From Dryocola sp032051265 (GTDB lineage Bacteria; Pseudomonadota; Gammaproteobacteria; Enterobacterales; Enterobacteriaceae), in assembly GCA_032051265.1 (NCBI GenBank), contig DAMBYU010000012.1, positions 24,893 through 88,892 on the forward strand: DNA of 64,000 bases. The letters run 5' to 3'. A model generated the notes under the pieces. The model saw only the letters and a list, made by a program, of their open reading frames with translations, did not search any database and was not told the DNA's origin. How positions within the stretch are numbered: the stretch's first letter is position 1; every line of letters begins with the position of its first letter. The position numbers and the translations under genes were made by a program. Below, one piece after another: positions 41,818-50,714 of this stretch.

Positions 41818-42144
41818 ATGCTTAACCGACCAAATCGAAACGAAGTTAATGAAGGCGTTGACGATATTAACCACGACGTGAACCAGTTGGCGGATACGCT
41901 GGAAGAGGTGCTGAAGTCTTTCGGTAGCGATGTTAAAGAGGAAGGTGAAGCGGCACGTAAAAAGGCTGAATCTCTTCTGAAAGAGACCCGGGCCCGCATC
42001 CAGGGCCGTGGCCGTGTGAAACAAGCTGCCTGCGACATGGTAAGCTGTGCGGATACTTATGTCCGCGACAAGCCATGGCACAGCGTTGGGATCGGTGCTG
42101 CCGTCGGGCTTTTCCTCGGTGCCCTGCTTACTTCACGCCGCTAG
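41818..42144 (+). CDS. ygaM: YgaM, ElaB-family membrane-associated protein
   Basis: The 108-residue protein has a helical N-terminal domain (DINHDVNQLADTLEEVLKSF, then EAARKKAESLLKETRARI) and one C-terminal membrane helix (SVGIGAAVGLFLGALL). This is the ElaB/YqjD/YgaM (DUF883) layout, tail-anchored and, for its relatives, ribosome-associated. ATG 41818 follows AGGGAGA. Divergent from ygaC. Confidence 0.9.
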   Translation: MLNRPNRNEVNEGVDDINHDVNQLADTLEEVLKSFGSDVKEEGEAARKKAESLLKETRARIQGRGRVKQAACDMVSCADTYVRDKPWHSVGIGAAVGLFLGALLTSRR

Positions 42145-42222
42145 GTTTCAACTGTACACACCAGACAAATACGGTTGATCCTGAATACGCGTTTGACCCC
42201 GGTAGCCCTGCTTCCGGGGTTT

Positions 42223-43596
42223 TTACGTTATGGCCTCTCGTAAACGTTTTGCATAGCGCTGCGCCATCTGCAGCGAAGTCACGTTTGTAAAGCTCATCAG
42301 AATTCCCCCCTCGCCTTTTGATGCCATTCGCCAGTCGCTTAATGCCTGAACGGCAAGACCAGACGCGCGAGCGCGGGCAACCAGAGCACGATCGTCACCC
42401 TTCACGCGCATCACCAGCTGAATGCCTCCTTCCTGCGGCACCACCTCAAACCCTTCGTCCCGGAGCGCCGTTTCCAGCCATACGCGGCGTTCGCTGTAGC
42501 ACAGGCGCATCTTTTTCAGATGGCGCCAGAAATGACCTTCCTGCAGGAAATCAGCGATGGTCTGCTGAATAAGCATCGGTACCGTACACGGCAGGGATCT
42601 CGCCTGCCGGTTGAAGACAGCAACCTGCTGCTGCGGCACCACCAGCCAGGCGACACGCAGCGCGGGAAACATCGATTTACTGAACGTACCGGCGTAGATC
42701 ACGCGCTCCGGCCCATCCAGGCTTTTGATCGGCGGCAGCGGTTTGCCGTGGTAGCGGAACTCGCTGTCATAGTCGTCTTCAATCACCCAGCTTTGCTGCG
42801 AGGCGGCCCACTCCAGCAGCTGACGCCGCCGGGCAAGCGAGAGCGCCACGCCAAGCGGGCTTTGATGGGCGGGAGTAAGCAAGGCAAAACGCGCCTGCGG
42901 ATAGTGCGCCAGAGCGTAACCAATCTGCATCCCTTCATCGTCTACCGGTACCGGGTGAAGCGCCATGCCCGCATCGGTAAAGAGCGGCCGGATATAGCGA
43001 TAGCCAGGATCCTCAAGCCAGATACCGTCGCCGGGTGCCGCCAACGCTCGCACCAGCAGGCGCATCGCAGCCTGAAAACCGGCGGCGATAAATATCTGCT
43101 CTGGCTGGCATTCAATGCTGCGCGAGAAACGCAGGTAATCGGCAATGGCCTGTTTAAGCGATGATTCACCGTTGTTCTGCGGCAGCATTAAATCGTAAGG
43201 CGTTTGCAGGCGCAGCCGACGGCCCATTAAGCGTGCCCAAAGCGCTCGCGGAAAAGCATCCAGCGCTGGCAGCCCCATTTGAAACGGCAGCGGCGCGCCC
43301 TGCGGCTGGCTGGAGAGAACATTTTGCTTACGAACGGTAGCGGTTACCGAAGGACTGACAAAGGTTCCCGCCTGCCCGCGCCGCTCAAGCCAGCCCTGCG
43401 ATACCAGTTCGCCATAGGCGTTTTCCACCGTTGCCCGCGCCACGCCCAGCTCATGCGCCATCGTCCGGCCTGACGGCAGACGACTACCGGGCAGCAGTTC
43501 GCCGTCGCTGATGGCCTGTTTGAGCTGGCGGGCAATCTGTTGATAGCGTGGGATAGCGTGGTGAGCATTCACCGTCAGTGGCGCTGGCCTTGTCAT
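42223..43596 (-). CDS. MocR/PdxR-type regulator (GntR HTH plus aminotransferase domain)
   Basis: The 457-residue protein has an N-terminal GntR winged helix (IPRYQQIARQLKQAISDGEL, LPSGRTMAHELGVARATVEN) and a class I aminotransferase-like domain (ICIE-type core with GFQAAMRLLVRAL, WVIEDDYDSEF). The PLP lysine is in GTFSKSMFPALRVAW. MocR proteins use PLP-dependent ligand sensing. It is divergent from the AhpD-like gene by 90 bp, the likely target. The effector is unknown. Confidence 0.9.
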   Translation of the reverse strand: MTRPAPLTVNAHHAIPRYQQIARQLKQAISDGELLPGSRLPSGRTMAHELGVARATVENAYGELVSQGWLERRGQAGTFVSPSVTATVRKQNVLSSQPQGAPLPFQMGLPALDAFPRALWARLMGRRLRLQTPYDLMLPQNNGESSLKQAIADYLRFSRSIECQPEQIFIAAGFQAAMRLLVRALAAPGDGIWLEDPGYRYIRPLFTDAGMALHPVPVDDEGMQIGYALAHYPQARFALLTPAHQSPLGVALSLARRRQLLEWAASQQSWVIEDDYDSEFRYHGKPLPPIKSLDGPERVIYAGTFSKSMFPALRVAWLVVPQQQVAVFNRQARSLPCTVPMLIQQTIADFLQEGHFWRHLKKMRLCYSERRVWLETALRDEGFEVVPQEGGIQLVMRVKGDDRALVARARASGLAVQALSDWRMASKGEGGILMSFTNVTSLQMAQRYAKRLREAIT

Positions 43597-43686
43597 TATG
43601 GTCTGCTTTTTTAGTTAATTTATGGCTCTCTTTAGCAGTCCATCATAGTGCTAAATTGCCCCCTCACCAATATGAGGAACCACAAC

Positions 43687-44118
43687 ATGACCACATTACG
43701 CCAGCCTTACTTTGATCTTTCCCCGGCGGTATACCGACCTATGCTTCAGGCGCTGAAAGGCCTGGAAGCCAGCTCGCTGGGATCCACGCTGATTGAGCTG
43801 GTTTTTCTGCGCGTGTCGCAAATTAACGGCTGTGCTTATTGCCTTGAAATGCACTCCAGAGCATTACGCAAAGACGGCGTAGACCAGGTAAAACTGGACG
43901 CGCTGGCAGGCTGGAAAGTCAGTCATCATTTCAGCGATAAAGAGCGCGCCGCGCTGACCTGGGCCGAAGCGGTAACGTTAATTACCGAGGGCGGCGCAGA
44001 TGATGCCGTGTACGAACCGCTACTTCAGTTCTTTACCGCTCAGGAAATAAGCGATCTGACTTTTACCGCGAGCCTGATGAACGCGTTCAACCGCCTCGCG
44101 ATCGGTATGCGCAAGTAG
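43687..44118 (+). CDS. AhpD-like carboxymuconolactone decarboxylase family protein
   Basis: The 143-residue protein has the CxxC-H motif CAYCLEMHSR (about residues 45-54), typical of AhpD/CMD-family peroxidase-like proteins, followed by the helical bundle (ERAALTWAEAVTLITEGG, ISDLTFTASLMNAFNRLAIG). ATG 43687 has GAGG about 9 bases upstream. The divergent MocR gene suggests control by it. Alkylhydroperoxidase activity is inferred from the motif. Confidence 0.85.
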   Translation: MTTLRQPYFDLSPAVYRPMLQALKGLEASSLGSTLIELVFLRVSQINGCAYCLEMHSRALRKDGVDQVKLDALAGWKVSHHFSDKERAALTWAEAVTLITEGGADDAVYEPLLQFFTAQEISDLTFTASLMNAFNRLAIGMRK

Positions 44119-44201
44119 CTTTTTTAAGCCCCTTCTCTCCCGTGAGAGGGGGCGGCTTCACCAACCGCCTCGTTGTTCGTTAAGGCATTACTTATCTAAA
44201 A

Positions 44202-44250
44202 ATACTATATCTTGTATGGTTGATAATTTTACCGCCCACATCTAGTATTC
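44202..44250 (+). promoter_or_regulatory. Pair of NrdR-like boxes upstream of nrdH
   Basis: ATACTATATCTTGTAT (44202-44217) is close to the NrdR consensus ACACTATATCTTGTGT. A weaker copy, CACATCTAGTATTC (44237-44250), is centred about 32 bp further on, the usual phasing of paired NrdR boxes. They precede the nrdHIEF operon, a known NrdR target. Confidence 0.75.
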
Positions 44251-44280
44251 ATATTCTCAGTCATATGGAGAATAAGAATC

Positions 44281-44517
44281 ATGCGCATTACCATATACAC
44301 TCGTAACGACTGCGTGCAGTGCCATGCCACCAGGCGCGCCATTGAAAGCCGTGGGCTTACTTTCGATCTGATCAACCTCGATGTACATCCTGAAGCCGCA
44401 GACGATTTGCGCGCCCAGGGCTACCGCCAGTTACCGGTGGTGGTGACCGAGCAGGAAAGCTGGAGCGGCTTCCGTCCGGACATGATTAACCGGCTGCGCG
44501 TGCAGGCCTCTGCATGA
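44281..44517 (+). CDS. nrdH: NrdH glutaredoxin-like electron donor
   Basis: The 78-residue NrdH redoxin has the redox motif CVQC (residues 11-14, NDCVQCHATRRA), the thioredoxin-fold YRQLPVVV, and the C-terminal WSGFRPDMI typical of NrdH. It reduces the class Ib ribonucleotide reductase NrdEF. The stop overlaps nrdI by 4 bases (ATGA). Confidence 0.95.
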   Translation: MRITIYTRNDCVQCHATRRAIESRGLTFDLINLDVHPEAADDLRAQGYRQLPVVVTEQESWSGFRPDMINRLRVQASA

Positions 44518-44924
44518 GCAATCTCGTCTACTTCTCAAGCTCGTCGGAAAATACTCGGCGTTTCGTTGAACGCCTTGGGTTGCCCGCCCTGCGTATACCG
44601 CTGGACATGAAACAGCGGCTGGAAGTGACGGAGCCCTACATTTTGATCGTGCCAAGTTATGGCGGCGGCGGTATTGCAGGTGCGGTGCCCGCCCAGGTGA
44701 TTCGGTTTTTAAACAACCCCGCCAACCGGGCGCTGCTGCGCGGTGTGATCGCCTGCGGCAACCGTAATTTCGGGGAAGGGTTTTGCCGGGCAGGCGACAT
44801 CATCGCCCAAAAATGCCAGGTGCCGTATCTCTACCGTTTTGAGCTACTCGGCACCGAACAAGATATTGCGAACGTGCGTAAGGGAGTGAGCGAATTTTGG
44901 CAACGACAGAAGCAATCCGCGTGA
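44514..44924 (+). CDS. nrdI: NrdI flavodoxin-like NrdF activase
   Basis: The 136-residue flavodoxin-like protein starts MSNLVYFSSSSENTRRFVER, with the FMN-binding SSSSENT loop, VPSYGGGG, and ACGNRNFGEGFCRAG. It supplies oxidant to assemble the Mn(III)2-tyrosyl cofactor of NrdF. Coupled to nrdH upstream and overlapping nrdE by 28 bases. Confidence 0.95.
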   Translation: MSNLVYFSSSSENTRRFVERLGLPALRIPLDMKQRLEVTEPYILIVPSYGGGGIAGAVPAQVIRFLNNPANRALLRGVIACGNRNFGEGFCRAGDIIAQKCQVPYLYRFELLGTEQDIANVRKGVSEFWQRQKQSA

Positions 44925-47044
44925 CAGCGACAGAAGGCGCGGACTATCACGCGCTAAACGCCATGCTGAATCTCTATGATTCCGCAGGCCGCATCCAGTT
45001 TGAAAAAGACAAACTGGCGGTGGAAAAATTTCACCGCCAGCATGTGTTGCCCCGCACGCGGCAGTTTACCAGCCAGCATGCGCGCCTTACCTGGCTGGTT
45101 GCAGAAGGCTATTACGATGAGCGGGTGCTCACGCGTTACGATCGAGGATTTGTCGTCGCCCTGTTTGAGAGAGCACACAACAGCGGTTTTAGCTTCAAAA
45201 CCTTCCTCGGCGCATGGAAGTTTTACACCAGCTACACGCTGAAATCTTACGACGGCAAAGAATATCTCGAACATTTCGAAGACCGTGTAACCATGGTGGC
45301 GCTGACGCTTGCGCAGGGTGACGAAAAGCTGGCGTATCGCCTGATGACAGAGATGCTCAGCGGCCGTTTCCAGCCTGCCACACCCACTTTTCTGAACTGC
45401 GGGAAACAGCAGCGCGGCGAACTGGTCTCCTGCTTCCTGCTGCGTATTGAAGACAATATGGAGTCGATTGGGCGTGCGGTGAACTCTGCGCTTCAGCTTT
45501 CCAAACGCGGCGGCGGCGTGGCTTTCCTGCTCTCTAACCTGCGAGAAGCGGGCGCGCCGATCAAGCGCATCGAAAACCAGTCATCCGGCGTGATCCCCAT
45601 TATGAAAATGCTGGAAGATGCGTTTTCCTACGCCAATCAGCTTGGCGCACGTCAGGGGGCCGGAGCGGTTTATCTTCATGCCCATCACCCGGATATCTTC
45701 CGCTTCCTCGATACCCGGCGTGAAAACGCCGACGAGAAGATCCGCATCAAAACGCTTTCGCTTGGGGTAGTTATTCCTGATATCACCTTCCAGCTGGCAA
45801 AAGATAACCAGCCAATGGCGCTCTTCTCACCCTACGATGTGGAACGTATCTACGCTAAGCCGTTTGGCGATATCGCCGTCAGCGAGCTTTATGAAGAGAT
45901 GGTGGCGGACGAGCGCATCCGTAAAACGTTTATCAACGCCCGGGATTTCTTCCAGCGCCTGGCTGAGATCCAGTTTGAATCCGGCTATCCGTACATCATG
46001 TTTGAAGACACGGTAAACCGCGCCAACCCGATTGCCGGGCGCATTAATATGAGCAACCTGTGCTCGGAAATTTTGCAGGTTAACAGCGCCTCGACCTATG
46101 ACGAAAACCTTGATTATGCGCAGGTCGGCAAAGATATCTCCTGCAATCTCGGTTCGCTGAATATTGCCCACACCATGGATTCACCAGACTTTGGCCGCAC
46201 CGTAGAAACGGCGATTCGCGGGCTGACGGCGGTTTCCGATATGAGCCATATCCGTTCGGTGCCTTCCATTGCAGCGGGGAATGCCGCCTCTCACGCCATT
46301 GGCCTTGGGCAGATGAACCTGCACGGCTATCTGGCGCGCGAGGGCATTGCCTACGGCTCGCCGGAAGGGCTGGATTTCACCAATATCTATTTCTACACCG
46401 TCACCTGGCATGCGGTACGCGCCTCGAATCTGCTGGCGCGGGAACGCAAACAGCGTTTCGCAGGCTTCGAAAATTCACGTTATGCCAGCGGCGAGTATTT
46501 CAACCAGTACGTGCAGGAAAGCTGGGAACCAAAAACTGCGAAAGTAAGCGAGCTGTTCGCCAGAGCAGGCATTGCCATTCCAACGCGCGAGCAGTGGCGG
46601 CAGTTGCGTGACGACGTAATGACGTTCGGCCTGTACAACCAGAACCTGCAGGCGATCCCGCCGACCGGATCGATTTCCTATATCAATCACGCCACGTCGA
46701 GTATTCACCCTATCGTCTCGCGTATTGAGATCCGTAAAGAAGGCAAAACCGGGCGCGTTTACTATCCCGCCCCCTTTATGACCAACGACAACCTGAAGTT
46801 TTACCAGGATGCCTACGACATCGGCCCGGAAAAGGTTATCGACACCTACGCCGAAGCCACGCGCCATGTGGATCAGGGCCTTTCCCTGACGCTATTTTTC
46901 CGCGATACCGCCACAACGCGCGACATCAACAAAGCGCAGATTTATGCCTGGAAGAAAGGCATCAAAACTCTCTACTACATTCGCCTGCGGCAGATGGCGC
47001 TGGAAGGGACCGAGGTGCAGGGCTGCGTCTCCTGCGCTCTATAA
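44897..47044 (+). CDS. nrdE: NrdE, class Ib ribonucleotide reductase alpha subunit
   Basis: The 715-residue catalytic subunit converts NDPs to dNDPs. FQPATPTFLNCGKQQRGELV contains the active-site Cys, NLCSEILQVN the radical-site region, PPTGSISYINHATSSIHP is conserved, and the C-terminal Cys pair is GCVSC. The start is TTG at 44897, with GGGAGTGAG about 8 bases upstream; it gives MATTEAIRV like E. coli NrdE. Class Ib enzymes lack the N-terminal ATP cone. Confidence 0.95.
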   Translation: MATTEAIRVTATEGADYHALNAMLNLYDSAGRIQFEKDKLAVEKFHRQHVLPRTRQFTSQHARLTWLVAEGYYDERVLTRYDRGFVVALFERAHNSGFSFKTFLGAWKFYTSYTLKSYDGKEYLEHFEDRVTMVALTLAQGDEKLAYRLMTEMLSGRFQPATPTFLNCGKQQRGELVSCFLLRIEDNMESIGRAVNSALQLSKRGGGVAFLLSNLREAGAPIKRIENQSSGVIPIMKMLEDAFSYANQLGARQGAGAVYLHAHHPDIFRFLDTRRENADEKIRIKTLSLGVVIPDITFQLAKDNQPMALFSPYDVERIYAKPFGDIAVSELYEEMVADERIRKTFINARDFFQRLAEIQFESGYPYIMFEDTVNRANPIAGRINMSNLCSEILQVNSASTYDENLDYAQVGKDISCNLGSLNIAHTMDSPDFGRTVETAIRGLTAVSDMSHIRSVPSIAAGNAASHAIGLGQMNLHGYLAREGIAYGSPEGLDFTNIYFYTVTWHAVRASNLLARERKQRFAGFENSRYASGEYFNQYVQESWEPKTAKVSELFARAGIAIPTREQWRQLRDDVMTFGLYNQNLQAIPPTGSISYINHATSSIHPIVSRIEIRKEGKTGRVYYPAPFMTNDNLKFYQDAYDIGPEKVIDTYAEATRHVDQGLSLTLFFRDTATTRDINKAQIYAWKKGIKTLYYIRLRQMALEGTEVQGCVSCAL

Positions 47045-47054
47045 GGAAAAAAAC

Positions 47055-48017
47055 ATGACACAGTTAACCCGTATCCATGCCATCAACTGGAATAAGATCG
47101 AGGACGAAAAGGACCTCGAAGTCTGGAACCGGCTAACCAGTAATTTCTGGCTGCCGGAGAAGGTGCCGCTGTCTAACGATATTCCCGCGTGGCAGTCGCT
47201 TGCGCCCGATGAGCAGCAGCTTACCATTCGTGTTTTCACCGGGCTGACGCTGCTGGATACCATCCAGAACACTATTGGCGCCCCGGCGCTAATGGCGGAT
47301 GCCGTCACGCCGCACGAAGAAGCCGTCATGTCGAATATCAGCTTTATGGAAGCGGTTCACGCTCGTTCTTACAGTTCCATTTTCTCGACGCTTTGCCAGA
47401 CCAAAGAGGTGGATGCGGCCTATGCCTGGAGTGAAGAAAACGAGCCGTTGCAGCGTAAGGCGCAGATTATCCTCGCCCATTACCATGCGCACGACCCGCT
47501 GAAGAAAAAGATTGCCAGCGTGTTTCTGGAATCCTTCCTTTTCTATTCAGGCTTTTATTTGCCGATGTACTGGTCAAGCCGCGGTAAATTAACCAATACC
47601 GCCGATCTGATTCGCCTGATTATTAAGGACGAAGCGGTTCACGGTTATTATATCGGCTATAAATTTCAGAAGGCGCTGGCGCAACAGAGTCCACAGCGGC
47701 AAAGCGAACTGCAAAACTTCGCGCTGGATTTGCTGATGGATCTCTACGATAACGAAGTGGCCTACAGCGAAGCGCTGTACGGTGGCGTGGGCTGGGTTGA
47801 AGAGGTAAAAGCCTTCTTGTGTTACAACGCCAACAAGGCGCTGATGAACCTCGGCTACAACGCCCTTTTCCCGGCAGAAATAGCGGAGGTTAATCCGGCG
47901 ATCCTTTCCGCGCTTTCTCCTAATGCCGATGAGAACCACGACTTTTTCTCAGGTTCAGGATCGTCATATGTTATGGGTAAAGCAGTCGAAACGCAGGACG
48001 AAGACTGGGATTTCTGA
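47055..48017 (+). CDS. nrdF: NrdF, class Ib ribonucleotide reductase beta subunit
   Basis: The 320-residue metal-radical subunit has metal-ligand motifs in SFMEAVHARSYSS and IIKDEAVHGYYIGYKF, with the radical Tyr in the first. It begins at ATG 47055, 10 bp after nrdE; the upstream part of the open frame overlaps nrdE and is rejected. The operon is expected under iron limitation and oxidative stress via Fur and NrdR. Confidence 0.95.
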   Translation: MTQLTRIHAINWNKIEDEKDLEVWNRLTSNFWLPEKVPLSNDIPAWQSLAPDEQQLTIRVFTGLTLLDTIQNTIGAPALMADAVTPHEEAVMSNISFMEAVHARSYSSIFSTLCQTKEVDAAYAWSEENEPLQRKAQIILAHYHAHDPLKKKIASVFLESFLFYSGFYLPMYWSSRGKLTNTADLIRLIIKDEAVHGYYIGYKFQKALAQQSPQRQSELQNFALDLLMDLYDNEVAYSEALYGGVGWVEEVKAFLCYNANKALMNLGYNALFPAEIAEVNPAILSALSPNADENHDFFSGSGSSYVMGKAVETQDEDWDF

Positions 48018-48103
48018 TTTATAAATCAAGTCCGGGTGGATACCGCCAACTGGCTCTGCGCCCGCCAACTTATTCATTCCGCGCCGCCGCAATATATCAA
48101 CAC

Positions 48104-48141
48104 TAATTCTGTCCGAATATCACACTATTCGTACAGAATTA
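48104..48141. repeat. 16-bp inverted repeat downstream of nrdF
   Basis: TAATTCTGTCCGAATA (48104-48119) and TATTCGTACAGAATTA (48126-48141) pair with one mismatch around a 6-base loop. No T run follows. It could be an operator for proU, a transcript-stabilising hairpin for nrdF, or a repeat-element remnant. Confidence 0.6.
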
Positions 48142-48254
48142 TCCTCTGCTGACAAAAAATATCGTATTCCTCTGATTTGCTCGCAGCCCCCGGTATCACC
48201 GGAAATTTCAGCCGCGCTCGCCATGCGGATATTTGTTATGCCGACAATTGAGGG

Positions 48255-48282
48255 TTGTCTCAGATTCTGAGTATGTTAGGGT
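48255..48282 (+). promoter_or_regulatory. proU promoter (P2-like)
   Basis: TTGTCT (48255-48260) and TAGGGT (48277-48282) with a 16-base spacer match the osmoregulated E. coli proU P2 promoter, whose -10 is also TAGGGT. Sequences downstream into proV are AT-rich, in keeping with the H-NS-binding downstream element. Confidence 0.85.
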
Positions 48283-48350
48283 ATATCCAGGTGATTATTT
48301 CCATCAGGAATTGTGTATATATAAATTAAATATGGGATTAACTTTATTGC

Positions 48351-49553
48351 ATGGCAATTAAATTAGAAGTAAAGAATTTATATAAAGTATTTGGTGAGCA
48401 TCCGCAACGCGCATTCAAATATATAGAAAAAGGTTTATCAAAAGCTGAAATATTAGAAAAAACAGGGCTGTCGCTTGGCGTGAAAGACGCCAGTCTGGCC
48501 ATTGAAGAAGGCGAGATCTTCGTCATCATGGGGTTATCCGGTTCCGGTAAATCCACCATGGTTCGCCTTCTCAATCGCCTGATTGAACCAACCCGCGGAC
48601 AGGTACTGATCGATGGCGTAGACATCGCCAAAATATCAGATGTCGAACTCCGCGAGGTGCGCAAAAATAAGATCTCAATGGTCTTCCAGTCCTTTGCTTT
48701 GATGCCTCATATGAACGTGTTAGCCAACACGGCGTTTGGTATGGAATTAGCTGGCATGCCGGTGGCTGAACGTCAGGAAAAAGCGCTTGATGCCCTGCGT
48801 CAGGTTGGGCTGGAAAATTACGCCCATGCTTATCCCGATGAACTCTCAGGCGGTATGCGTCAGCGTGTTGGTTTAGCCCGCGCGCTGGCCATTAATCCAG
48901 ATATATTATTGATGGATGAAGCGTTCTCCGCTCTCGATCCATTAATTCGTACTGAAATGCAGGATGAATTAGTTAAATTACAGGCTAAACATCAGCGCAC
49001 CGTGGTGTTTATTTCTCACGATCTGGATGAAGCGATGCGTATTGGCGACAGAATTGCCATTATGCAGGGCGGTGAAGTAGTGCAGGTCGGCACCCCGGAT
49101 GAAATCCTTAATAATCCGGCTAATGACTATGTACGCACCTTCTTCCGCGGCGTGGATATCAGCCAGGTATTTAGCGCAAAAGATATTGCCCGCCGTAGCC
49201 CGGCAGGCCTGCTGCGCAAAACCACCGGTTTTGGCCCGCGCGTCGCGCTAAAGCTGCTGCAGGATGATGATCGCGAATATGGCTATGTCATTGAGCGTGG
49301 CCAGAAATTCCTCGGCATTGTCTCAACCGATTCTCTGAAAGCCGCGATGGCTGCGGGTCTTGGTTTAGACAGCGCGTTCCTGGAGTCCCCGGCGGCGGTT
49401 TCCGCCGACACGTCACTGAGCGATCTGCTCACCCATGTAGGTCAGGCACCGTGCGCGGTACCGGTAGTGGGTGAAGAAAATCAGTACGTAGGCATCATCT
49501 CAAAAGGGGTGCTGCTGCAGGCATTAGACCGTGAGGGGGCAACCAATGAGTGA
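48351..49553 (+). CDS. proV: ProV, ATPase of the glycine betaine/proline ABC transporter
   Basis: The 400-residue protein has Walker A GLSGSGKST (61-69), the signature LSGGMRQRVG, Walker B ILLMDEAF and two C-terminal CBS domains (from about 280) that regulate activity by ionic strength. It powers ProW/ProX import of osmoprotectants. The codons at the 5' end are AT-rich, consistent with a regulatory element inside the gene. It overlaps proW by 8 bases. Confidence 0.96.
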   Translation: MAIKLEVKNLYKVFGEHPQRAFKYIEKGLSKAEILEKTGLSLGVKDASLAIEEGEIFVIMGLSGSGKSTMVRLLNRLIEPTRGQVLIDGVDIAKISDVELREVRKNKISMVFQSFALMPHMNVLANTAFGMELAGMPVAERQEKALDALRQVGLENYAHAYPDELSGGMRQRVGLARALAINPDILLMDEAFSALDPLIRTEMQDELVKLQAKHQRTVVFISHDLDEAMRIGDRIAIMQGGEVVQVGTPDEILNNPANDYVRTFFRGVDISQVFSAKDIARRSPAGLLRKTTGFGPRVALKLLQDDDREYGYVIERGQKFLGIVSTDSLKAAMAAGLGLDSAFLESPAAVSADTSLSDLLTHVGQAPCAVPVVGEENQYVGIISKGVLLQALDREGATNE

Positions 49554-50640
49554 TTCATCAAATCCGTGGGATACCGGCAGCGTGGCTGCCGATACAACAA
49601 CCAATCAGGCCGCATCCAGCGCAGATGCATGGGGCAGCCAGGCGGCTACGACGCCAGACGCGGGTAGCGGCGCCGACTGGCTAAACTCCGCCCCTGCGCC
49701 GCAGCCTGAACATTTTAATATTCTCGATCCGTTCCATAAGACGCTGATCCCGCTCGACACTTGGGTAACGCACGGCATCGACTGGGTAGTAACCCATTTC
49801 CGTCCGGTGTTCCAGGGCATTCGCGTGCCGGTGGATTACATCCTGAGCGGCTTCCAGCAGCTGCTGCTGGGGATGCCCGCCCCGGTTGCCATCATCGTGT
49901 TTGCGCTGATTGCCTGGCAGATGTCCAGCCTTGGTATGGGTATCGCGACGCTGGTTTCCCTGGTGGCGATTGGCGCAATCGGCGCCTGGTCGCAGGCGAT
50001 GGTTACTCTGGCGCTGGTACTGACGGCGCTGCTGTTCTGTATGATAATCGGGCTACCGCTCGGCATATGGCTTGCCAGAAGTGAACGTGCCGCGAAGTTC
50101 ATCCGTCCGCTGCTGGATGCGATGCAGACCACGCCAGCGTTCGTTTATCTGGTGCCGATTGTGATGCTGTTTGGTATCGGTAACGTGCCGGGCGTGGTGG
50201 TGACCATTATCTTCGCCCTGCCGCCTATTGTGCGTCTGACTATCCTCGGCATTAAACAGGTGCCGGAAGATTTGGTCGAGGCCGCCCGCTCGTTCGGTGC
50301 CAGTCCGCGTCAGATGTTATTCAAAGTACAGTTACCGCTGGCCATGCCAACCATTATGGCAGGTGTAAACCAGACATTGATGCTTGCCCTCTCCATGGTG
50401 GTTATCGCTTCAATGATCGCCGTTGGTGGGTTGGGCCAGATGGTACTGCGCGGCATTGGCCGTCTTGATATGGGCCTTGCCACCGTCGGCGGCGTGGGAA
50501 TTGTTATCCTCGCCATTATTCTCGACCGTCTGACACAGTCCATTGGCCGCGATTCACGCAGCCGTGGCAACCGCCGCTGGTATACCACCGGCCCACTGGG
50601 TCTGCTGACCCGCCCCTTCATTAAGTCAGATAAGCGCTAG
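49546..50640 (+). CDS. proW: ProW, permease of the glycine betaine/proline ABC transporter
   Basis: The 364-residue inner membrane permease has a long hydrophilic N-terminus (about 1-95, Asp/Ala/Ser-rich, as in E. coli ProW), then seven or so transmembrane helices and the EAA loop (EAARSFGASPRQMLFKVQLP). ATG 49546 lies inside the end of proV, indicating coupling. Confidence 0.95.
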   Translation: MSDSSNPWDTGSVAADTTTNQAASSADAWGSQAATTPDAGSGADWLNSAPAPQPEHFNILDPFHKTLIPLDTWVTHGIDWVVTHFRPVFQGIRVPVDYILSGFQQLLLGMPAPVAIIVFALIAWQMSSLGMGIATLVSLVAIGAIGAWSQAMVTLALVLTALLFCMIIGLPLGIWLARSERAAKFIRPLLDAMQTTPAFVYLVPIVMLFGIGNVPGVVVTIIFALPPIVRLTILGIKQVPEDLVEAARSFGASPRQMLFKVQLPLAMPTIMAGVNQTLMLALSMVVIASMIAVGGLGQMVLRGIGRLDMGLATVGGVGIVILAIILDRLTQSIGRDSRSRGNRRWYTTGPLGLLTRPFIKSDKR

Positions 50641-50663
50641 CGCTATCCACCATCTCACTACTC

Positions 50664-50698
50664 TCCGGCGGGTAGCGCTACGCTTACCCGCCCTACGA
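50664..50698. repeat. REP-like palindrome between proW and proX
   Basis: GGCGGGTAGCG...CGCTTACCCGCCCTACG is an imperfect palindrome. A second copy lies just after proX (51714-51745). These resemble enterobacterial REP/PU units and may stabilise the mRNA and set proX expression. Confidence 0.65.
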
Positions 50699-50714
50699 CA
50701 AAAAAGGAATAACG

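Larger units (their letters stand above)
48018..48350. other. nrdF-proV intergenic region
   Basis: This stretch has no gene. It contains a 16-bp near-perfect inverted repeat (48104-48141) and the proU promoter (48255-48282), and becomes AT-rich toward proV, as expected for H-NS-silenced proU control. Confidence 0.6.
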
